DNA of 50,843 nucleotides from Haplomitrium mnioides. Taxonomy: Eukaryota > Marchantiophyta > Haplomitriopsida > Calobryales. Below are positions 44,319-50,843 of the stretch, piece by piece. Where the stretch lies: positions 271,864-322,706 of the forward strand of contig JBNGIS010000002.1 of the NCBI GenBank assembly GCA_049999725.1, read 5' to 3'. Position numbers and translations under genes: made by a program. A model generated the notes under the pieces. That model was not told the DNA's origin. It was given only the letters and a program-made list of their open reading frames with translations, and did not search any database. The number at the start of each line of letters is the position of its first letter. Positions within the stretch are counted from its first letter, which is position 1.

Positions 44319-45150
44319 TTAATGTAAGCCTAAACAGCAATTGCAGAGCAAGAGCATTAAATTATTTGCTCTGTACTTTGCTATCAAGAGCTGTCTTGTA
44401 GCATCATTGTAAGTTCCTCCTACAATCTTGTACATGTATTTGTTGCGGTTCTTCATGTTGAGCTCTAACTTATCATTTAACCCGTATTTTGGATCCACAA
44501 CAACAATAAAAAATGAAAGTGCATATTTATTTGTGAGCATTCTTTGTGCTATAATCTCCACAAAATCCTCGTTGAGTTGCTTTATCTAGAATGGCCTCCA
44601 ATTATCCATTTTAGGTTTTGGCAAACTTAGATTCTTCAGCCGAATTATTATTGTCTCTTCAAAAACTTTGCCCTACTAGATTCTAAGCTCATGGATCTTA
44701 TTTTTGTCTTCCTTCAATATATGAGTATTCACCTGGTCTCTATCTTGAATAGTTCGAAGCCCTTTGTGCACTTTCTTTTTTTTCTCTTGATCTCGGTGGC
44801 TAGACAAGCTGTGGCTCAACCTCCTCCTCAAAGTTGCTGGATGGGGATGATAACGAGGCAAGCATTGAAGAGCTTGGAGGAGACGGCAAGAGGCCAGGCT
44901 CCTCTTGGATGTACAGTGATCGTATTGGTTTCTTCTTTTTAGAAGCTTCTGCAAGCTCCACTTCTTTCCTCTTTTCTACAACTGACGGTTCACTTGTCGT
45001 TGCCATAGCAAACGTTGTTGCGTTGGGATGAGTCACACACTATACCAAGCTCAAACCCAACTTCACCTTCAAAATCTTCAATGAAATTGTGAGGTTCATG
45101 AAATCTTTTTCTACTCGCTTTGCATCCGAGTAGGCGTTGAACAAAACACA
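44319..45150 (-). pseudogene. Fossil H, central coding block
   Basis: The minus strand reads with few interruptions from about 45150: AYSDAKRVEKDFMNLTISLK, then a stop, ATTFAMATTSEPSVVEKRKE, a lysine-rich SKKKKPIRSLYIQEEPG and a serine/proline-rich PSPPSSSMLASLSSPSSN followed by acidic FEEEVEPQ. After stops it continues to MEIIAQRMLTNKYALSFFIV and DPKYGLNDKLELNMKNRNK (44561-44319). Composition and length look like a real protein rather than chance. The low-complexity middle would fit a nuclear protein. No family is recognised. It could be a captured host gene or an unknown transposon protein. Confidence 0.45.
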
Positions 45151-45204
45151 TTACGGTCATGTGTTGTTAATGAAAAATATAAACAAGACTACGTGAAGGC
45201 TATT

Positions 45205-45575
45205 TCTCCAAAGTCCAAGTCATCTATGCTAAAAGAGTCCATGCCCGTATTTAGTCGAGAGTACCTCCACGCAAGGACTCATGAGTCCATGCTTGCATGG
45301 ACCCGGGAAACCATGCGCACATAGAGTCCTTAGTCAATGATTGCATAGACTCCAAAGTCCATATGCAAATGGAGTCCAAAGTCTATGTGTGCCTAGACAC
45401 CAAGGTCCAAGAGTGGAAGAACCCAAATCCATACGCACATGGACTTTGGACTCCAAGAACACATGGACTCTGGGGTCCATGTGCGCATTGAGTTAGTAGC
45501 ACGTTTGCGCTTGGACTTTGGACTCAATGCGCATATGGACTTGAGAGTCCATGCATCCATAAATTGTGGACAACA
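45205..45575. repeat. 24-bp palindromic tandem array, H array 2
   Basis: Clear units start at 45284, 45308, 45332, 45356, 45380 and 45404, exactly 24 bp apart, with further decayed units on both sides ('ggggtccatgtgcgcattga', 'gactcaatgcgcatatggac'). Same unit as at 43465-43800. Open frames across it are by-products of the 24-bp (8-codon) period. Confidence 0.88.
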
Positions 45576-45599
45576 TCTTAGACTAGACTCGTTGTAAAA

Positions 45600-45976
45600 A
45601 AAGAGTTACGAGCTATTACCTTTCCATCCTTATACGCCTCTTGCAAGTCATTGATGAATAGTTGAGAAGGTTTTGTTTCATTGAAGTAGAGCTTCTTCTA
45701 AGAGGCCTTAGAAAGATTGATCCCATCCTCACATTGCACAAGAAGCCCTATGTTTGCTCTTTTCCACTCATGAATCATTGTAGTTTGGACCAAAAGGGCT
45801 ATGTTGAATTTATCGCCTTCACCTTGGAAAAGGCAAAGGTGGTGATCTATATCCCTAATGTTCCACAACAAACTAGCCATTCATTGGATAATTTGATAGG
45901 CTCTAGTGCCTTCAGCTTATTCACAAACCAAAAAAAAATTGGTTGTGTTGTTTTTGGAACAGCAGCTTGAGATGCC
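45600..45976 (-). pseudogene. Fossil H, upstream coding block with possible start
   Basis: An ATG at 45976 opens MASQAAVPKTTQPIFFWFVN and runs about 43 codons. After a frame change the reading goes on as NIRDIDHHLCLFQGEGDKFN, IALLVQTTMIHEWKRANIGL and LYFNETKPSQLFINDLQEAY, ending in KDGK. At the end of this block the minus strand has a splice-donor-like 'aaag|gtaata' (exon end 45620). The 24-bp array follows directly in the putative intron. No family recognised. Confidence 0.45.
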
Positions 45977-46559
45977 ATTCTCTATGTTCCAAAAATGAGT
46001 GAAAAAATGACTTTAAAAATGAACAATAAAAGGACTAAAAAATTAGAAGGAAAAATAGACAAAAACATTAAAAATTGCAAAAAAAACCACAAAATGAGAG
46101 CATGATAGCAAAACTAAACTCAACACAATGGAAAGCAACTTTCTATTATTGCTCTTTTTATACCCGAGTTTTAAAAAACACATTTTCCCATCAAAAAATG
46201 ATTCAGAGAGCTCTTGGCATGTAGGTTTTCACAATGGAAAAAAACTTAGTATATAAAGCATTGCTTTTTTTCATCTTTCTAATTTATTTTTTCATTTTCC
46301 TTCACAAAATTTTCACTATTTTGTTGTTTTGTGGGTTTTTTTTCCAAAAATCCATATTTTGGATATATCCTTGTCTACCAAGAACATTTTCTTACATCAT
46401 TTCTTGAAATTTTCAGATTTTCATTATGGTTTGTAAATAGTTGGAGTGCTTAAAGACAAGAAACGGCTATAATTTTAGAATTCATATTCTCCAAAAAGTG
46501 TTGCTTTTTGTCAGCAGTTAGAGATAGTTTCAAGTTGTTATTTTGAAGAGGGAAGTGTT
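45977..46559. other. AT-rich stretch between H and X
   Basis: No frame, repeat or terminus recognised. If H starts at 45976, its promoter would be here on the minus strand, but I see no convincing TATA context that stands out from the AT-rich background. Confidence 0.4.
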
Positions 46560-46711
46560 GGAGTACCAAAAGCATCAAGTGTGATGGCAAGTATTTTAGG
46601 TGACAATATACTAGTTGTTGAAGAAGATAGTCAACAAAAGAAGATCAAGTGAGTGAACCCTATGCACCCATATGATCGAAGACTCAACCTTTTGCACACA
46701 ATGGATCTTTC

Positions 46712-47860
46712 TTGCCAATCAAGCGATCAAAGTTTACTTCTTCAAGACATTACTCCAACATATCATTAGACAGACATTCAAGTTACATTCATGAGAAGGT
46801 TGTGGAGGTGTTTTTGTTAGCATCAAATGACAATGACTATGTTCAAGATCCATTTGTTCAAAAGACAAAAAACATAGAATTTGATTACTACTTCAATTTT
46901 GGAGGTCAAACTATATCATAGTTGGCAACACTCAAACATTGAGTAAATTTTAGACAAGTTGAACCTCTAGGCAAGAATGGAAGATCTTGTGGAGCTGGAA
47001 ATCATTTGGAGAAATCTTCAAACAGAGTTTAGGCAATGATTCAATCAAAGAGTCTCAGTCACTGAATATTTCCTTGGAGTAATACCTAAGAGCATCAATT
47101 GTTTTAGAAAAAGACATTCTTTGTGCTCAAGATTTTGATGAAGATTCTATTTTAGCAAGGTCAAGTTCTCCTACATCTCAAGCTAATATACATAAATTAA
47201 AAACATATTTCAAGAGAACAAAATCTTTTTCTAATGATGCACAAGATCTCTAAGATAATGCTTTATCTCCAATAGCTGGATTCGCGTATAGACCTAATTG
47301 ACTGAAAAAGCATAAGAGTTCTTTGTCTCAACTAAAACCCAAACGAATAAATACTTTTTGTGACAATTCTTTACCAAAAATCCATTATGACAAGAGATTT
47401 GTGAAGATAAAAGTTTGATACGATGTCATATGTTAAATTGAGGAGAATTTCATGTTTTTAAAATAACAATTTGTTGTTGTGCAAGACAGATTTTCTAAGA
47501 AGTGTAAGAGAAATGTACTTTCAACAAAGCATGAAGAATCAAGATATTACCTTGCAGTGGGGAATACCAAGAAAAGATTCCAATCTTGACAATCAATTTA
47601 CTATGCTTGGCAATACCATTGTCTTAGAAGAGCCTTCAAGTTAATATTATCTGGAGATAATGAAAGAATCCAATGGATTCAAAATGTCAACAATGCATAT
47701 CTTAGTAGCATTTTTAGAAATAGAGAATTATTTGCTAAAGGAGTACTCATACGTGAATGGATGGACAATTTTTTTTAGGGACACTATGAGAGAATGCCCA
47801 CTTAAGAAGTTTATAATTTGCTATATAACTTTACAAAATAGGAAGTTTGATTCTTCTCAA
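46712..47860 (+). pseudogene. Family X coding remnant, N-terminal and middle part
   Basis: The frame 46712-46918 reads SKFTSSRHYSNISLDRHSSY and then FDYYFNFGGQT. Further down are SPTSQANIHKLKTYFKR (about 47170), SNDAQDL followed by a stop, VGNTKKRFQ (about 47560) and REWMDNFF or shifted equivalents (about 47750). The equivalent minus-strand region at 14305-15476 keeps other parts open. No known domain seen. Confidence 0.5.
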
Positions 47861-48718
47861 GGCATATTTTGAAACCAAACAATTCCAAAAACAAGAAAGA
47901 GAAGTTGACGCCAAGAAAGTGGTCTTTGCAATAAGGAACAGTATAAGTGAGAACTGCTACAAGTTCTTTAAATATTCCAATATTGAATGGTGGAATGAAT
48001 TTTTCCTTGCCCACCAAGAGATTGCGGCTTATATCCTTGAAAGAAAAAGAAAAAGACTCAAAGTGGACTTTATCTTTCTACCTTTTCAATCTTCAAATAC
48101 TTGCAATAATTCTCAACATGTTCGTCTAACCCGTCATTTTGATGCTCAACAACCATAGGAAGTTTTTCAAGTACAGCGTATGCTTTATACACATCGAGAA
48201 ATCTATGATGAAGAACCAATATCGCGAGAAAGGACTATTTCACATCACACCAAATACATGCATAAATTTGGCAATCTACATGATATGAAAGCCAAAATGT
48301 TTATTTGTGTTGTTGGATCACTCGATCCAAAGAGAAGACAATTTTGGATTGCCAAAGTCTTCAAAATTTTGTCATTTGAAGAGGAAGAACCTCTGAACCC
48401 AAAACAAGTATGTGTTCAATGGTTTGCTTGTAAGGCTAAGGCTTGTTTTCTAGACAATACTTTCGAGAAAAAAATAAAAGCAACAAAAGGAAAACGCAAA
48501 TCCAAGTTGCACAGATCATGATTCTATTTTTTTTGTTTTCTTCTCAAACAAAAAACCAATTGAAAAAAACTACTTTAACTACAATTACATCAAATATATT
48601 TGAGCATGAAAGACATAAATCAATTAATCCTGAAGTGTTTGAAAAAGATTCAATGAAGGTTATCAACATTGAAGCAGACTGTGTTAATCTTGATGAATTT
48701 TGTGAAGCTATATATTAA
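47847..48718 (+). pseudogene. Family X coding remnant, C-terminal part
   Basis: Two open segments, 47847-48158 and 48180-48521, are in the same frame and separated by a single in-frame TAG at 48156-48158, so a span of over 220 codons is nearly intact. It reads AKKVVFAIRNSISENCYKFF, then NEFFLAHQEIAAYILERKRK, then HKFGNLHDMKAKMFICVVGS, then RRQFWIAKVFKILSFEEEEP and a basic end KGKRKSKLH. The frame after a shift ends ADCVNLDEFCEAIY and a stop at 48716-48718. It shares the FWIxKVFKxLSF core with 1757-1796. Charged and basic composition suggests a nucleic-acid- or chromatin-binding role, which is speculation. Confidence 0.6.
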
Positions 48719-48755
48719 GATGTTGATACGAGTGACTAAGGTCATTTATGAACCC

Positions 48756-50264
48756 CATTGTTTATTGTGTAATTTCAATTTATGTTGTAACTTAATTTTA
48801 CTATTTTATAAAATACCTTATAATTTTATTCAAGAAATTTCTTGAATTTATATGCAACCTTGAACTTTTTAGTGTTAATCATTCCTAGTTGATTCTTATC
48901 ATCTCGGAATAAAACCTAAACATTCAATCATAATATTTAGCCTACCAAATAAATATTATGGTTGAATGTTTAAGCTTGTATTCTTATGTGGCAGAGCGTT
49001 GAACACAATAAGTGTTGCAAAAGAAAATGTTGCATTGTTTGCCCCTCAACTATTGCTTCACAGTCTATATGAAGACTATTCTTGCTTTCATTACCTTGTT
49101 GCTTTCAAATTCCTCCTCTCATAGTGTTCTTGCATCTCTTCCGTGCATTACTCTACTTTGTTTTTTCTTACTCATTCGGCTTCTTTATGGAGCAATATGT
49201 ATGTTGAATATTGTAGTAGCGATTGACTAATCCAAAGGCACATAAGAGAGTGTGCTGAACAAAATGTTGTGAATGATGCGTTTGGTGTTGTGTTCCAACA
49301 AATTTTGATCTGCGGAAATACTTACTTTCTTTATGGCAGCTTGATCAAATTGAGATTGATCTAATCATGAAGCTTCTTTGCATACTAGATGCCACCTGCT
49401 AACGACTATCCGCTCATTTGCAGTTGAAGTTTATTACACTAATTTGAACTAGTTTAGGAGAATTTTGGCGTGTTTCAAGAATGTATTCCAAAATGGTTGT
49501 CTAAATGCAGTTCTTTGAATGTAACTGAATCAAACATGTGAAGCAACTAATCGCGATTGCATTGTTGCAGTTCTATAGAGGTGACAGTTGCAATCTCAGT
49601 GCAATCTATCCCTTTCCCGGACTCAAACACGGTTCCCTCCCTTATGTCAATTTTGTGTTCCCACCAAAAGTCGACTCTTCCGCAAAAACAATGATGATGA
49701 ATTATGTTGTTGATTGTGATGATAGTTGCGTGTACATTTAGTCCATTTGAAAGACAAAAGGTAGGTTCAACTTTGGACATTGTTGCTGATCTCTTACTTG
49801 ACTGCCTGGATTTGGCTATAGCTATCAAGGATCAGTATGTAGTGGCCGCTTTGTAGAGGATATAATCCTGCACTTACAAGTATTTGATGATCTACTTTGA
49901 ATGTATGACATCATATGTCAACTGTCACTGCATTCTATCTATCCATAGATGTGGCTAATCTTTACTATACGTTGTTTGTTGATAGAGAGTATCTTGTGAT
50001 CAAGGGAAGAAGTCTTCAACCAATTGGGAAGGAGAATTTGTTGTTGCAACTCTATTTTGAGTTAAAATTCATCACACAAGAAGATTAATTCTGCCTCCAG
50101 CCCATCTTTGCTCTGTTTTGGTATATGTTGAAATACCTATCAGTGTTCTGAATGATGTTATGAAATTTTGTATGTTCTGAACTTGTTTTCCATATCAATT
50201 TTATGTTGTTAGTTTTTCATATACTTGAATGTATGTCTCAGTTATTGAGATTTCGAGCTCTAAC
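48756..50264. other. Region between X and LTR G, possibly host-gene-derived in part
   Basis: AT-rich to about 49000. From about 49250 the base composition is more balanced. A plus-strand stretch at 49538-49738 is open (LLQFYRGDSCNLSAIYPFPG, then SLPYVNFVFPPKVDSS), with acceptor-like 'ttgcag' just upstream at about 49564. 50040-50230 resembles a 3' untranslated tail ('gaatgatgttatgaaattttgtatg'). I recognise no gene family, and a hydrophobic 72-codon frame at 49012-49230 is probably chance. Confidence 0.3.
48917..48972. repeat. Hairpin with 23-bp stem
   Basis: Arms 48917-48939 and 48950-48972 (taaacattcaatcataat... / ...ggttgaatgttta) match at 22 of 23 positions with a 10-base loop. Confidence 0.85.
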
Positions 50265-50465
50265 TGTTGGTTAACTTGGCAGCCACCTTAGCTTACAGTT
50301 ACGTTAGGCCAGTTAGCTTAGGTGTATATATATAGGGCTGCTTGAGATGCACATTATGCTCTCTCTTCCCCTCTGTATTTGTTGGCGCTCCTGCCCTATA
50401 GTGAAGAACATTCTTGCATTGGTTGTGTGCATATGTGATTGATTGCTCTGCCTCTAACTCTAACA
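50265..50465 (+). repeat. Element G 5' LTR (copia-like, 201 bp)
   Basis: Starts TGTTGGTTAACTTGGCAGCC and ends CTCTAACTCTAACA, with intact TG...CA termini followed at once by a primer site. TATATATA lies at about 50325-50332. It shares the 'ggcagccac.ttag.tta' block with the LTR of B, so it belongs to a related family. Confidence 0.85.
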
Positions 50466-50478
50466 TGGTATCAAAGCC
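50466..50478 (+). promoter_or_regulatory. Element G primer-binding site
   Basis: TGGTATCAAAGCC, one change from the plant initiator-Met primer site in its first 12 bases, with no gap to the LTR. Confidence 0.85.
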
Positions 50479-50843
50479 CTGGTTGCTGTTTGAGTTTATG
50501 AGTAGTGTGCAGAGGATTATTTGTTAAGGGGAGTTACTTGAGAGAGTCATCACAAACACGAGTGTGCCGCGACAGCCTACTACATGCTCAGGAGGAGCAT
50601 AAGTGATTTGCACTAAGGGGGTGCAAAAGAGAACTCAAGGAGTTCTAAAGGGCTGATCTTGAATTTTTTTTCCGGCTACGAAAAGCAGCCTGGTAATATT
50701 GAAGAAAGTTATATTGGTTATGCGTGTGTACATTGCGCACCAGAAGAAATCAACTACGAGAGCCAAGACTTTTGTGGAAGAAAACCAGCTCGTAGGAGAA
50801 TCGAGGCTGTTTCAAGCAGAAATCACAACATTTCTGCTCCTTC

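Larger units (their letters stand above)
46560..48755 (+). mobile_element. Repeat family X, second copy (plus strand, internally deleted)
   Basis: Collinear with the split minus-strand copy: 46640-46760 matches 26879-26765, 46780-47860 matches 15450-14310, and 47880-48755 matches about 2335-1380. The roughly 1.7 kb from 4030 to 2340 of the other copy, including the 91-97-bp array, is missing at about 47870. I see no terminal inverted repeats or LTRs, so the outer limits are set only by where similarity fades. Confidence 0.7.
50265..50843 (+). mobile_element. Element G: copia-like element running off the window
   Basis: LTR and primer site followed by 365 bp of purine-rich leader ('agaagaaatca', 'gtggaagaaaacc') like the leader of B. 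Gag would lie beyond the window end. Confidence 0.75.

Noticed and set aside
45297-45491. 64-codon open frame with repeated peptide
   Set aside because: Produced by the 24-bp period (8 codons) of the palindromic array, with no evidence of translation.
43465-45575. CRISPR-like array of palindromic repeats
   Set aside because: Repeats have no unique spacers, units are adjacent and degenerate, and the context is a plant genome.
49012-49230. 72-codon hydrophobic frame as a small secreted or membrane protein
   Set aside because: AT-rich DNA readily gives leucine/isoleucine/phenylalanine-rich frames. No conserved context supports it.
1-50843. tRNA, rRNA or organelle-derived inserts
   Set aside because: I looked for tRNA-like B-box/T-loop contexts and rRNA-like conserved words and saw none beyond primer-binding sites. 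A dedicated scan (tRNAscan-SE, Infernal) would be decisive.

Overview
The window looks like intergenic DNA from a large, repeat-rich plant genome. It is strongly AT-rich and no intact host gene is visible. Most coding sequence belongs to decayed Ty1/copia and Ty3/gypsy LTR retrotransposons with plant-type initiator-Met primer sites. The amount of old, nested, un-purged LTR material would suit a gymnosperm or another large-genome plant, but the sequence alone does not fix the lineage.

Layout of the left half. A minus-strand coding repeat that I do not recognise (called X here) has been split by later insertions. Its pieces lie at 26879-26765, 15476-14305 and 4050-1380, read on the minus strand. 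The first gap is filled by copia element B (15482-26759, plus strand, perfect target-site duplication GTCAT). The second gap is filled by copia element O (4051-14299, minus strand, duplication GTATG/GTATA). B is itself interrupted by chromovirus C (19849-24984, duplication GTGCA/CTGCA). C carries a 543-bp solo LTR (21095-21637, perfect duplication ACTAC) with three G-box/ABRE motifs. That gives four readable layers: X, then B, then C, then the solo LTR. A minus-strand chromovirus LTR fragment (26880-27199) abuts the 5' piece of X.

Middle. 27200-30490 holds unrecognised AT-rich sequence with a foldback repeat. A second copy of the B copia family (D, 30490-38988, truncated at its 5' end) is interrupted by its own chromovirus (E, 32482-37240), inserted only 11 bp from the position homologous to C's insertion in B.

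Right part. 39000-41225 is a gypsy gag-PR-RT relic (F). 41480-42010 is a second copy of the sequence at 1-500. A minus-strand gene-like fossil (H, 42600-45976) contains two arrays of a 24-bp palindromic repeat. A second, internally deleted copy of X lies on the plus strand at 46560-48755. The window ends with a well-preserved copia 5' LTR plus primer site (G, 50265 onward).

Tandem repeats. Three different minisatellites (37 bp at 444-1017, about 91-97 bp at 3130-3770, 24 bp in H) share a pyrimidine-purine core of the type TATGCGCGCATA. Those in X and H lie just downstream of splice-donor-like sites, in gaps between coding blocks. X, H and these arrays are the parts that known element families do not explain.

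All element boundaries were read by eye. Percent identities, ages and family names would need alignment.
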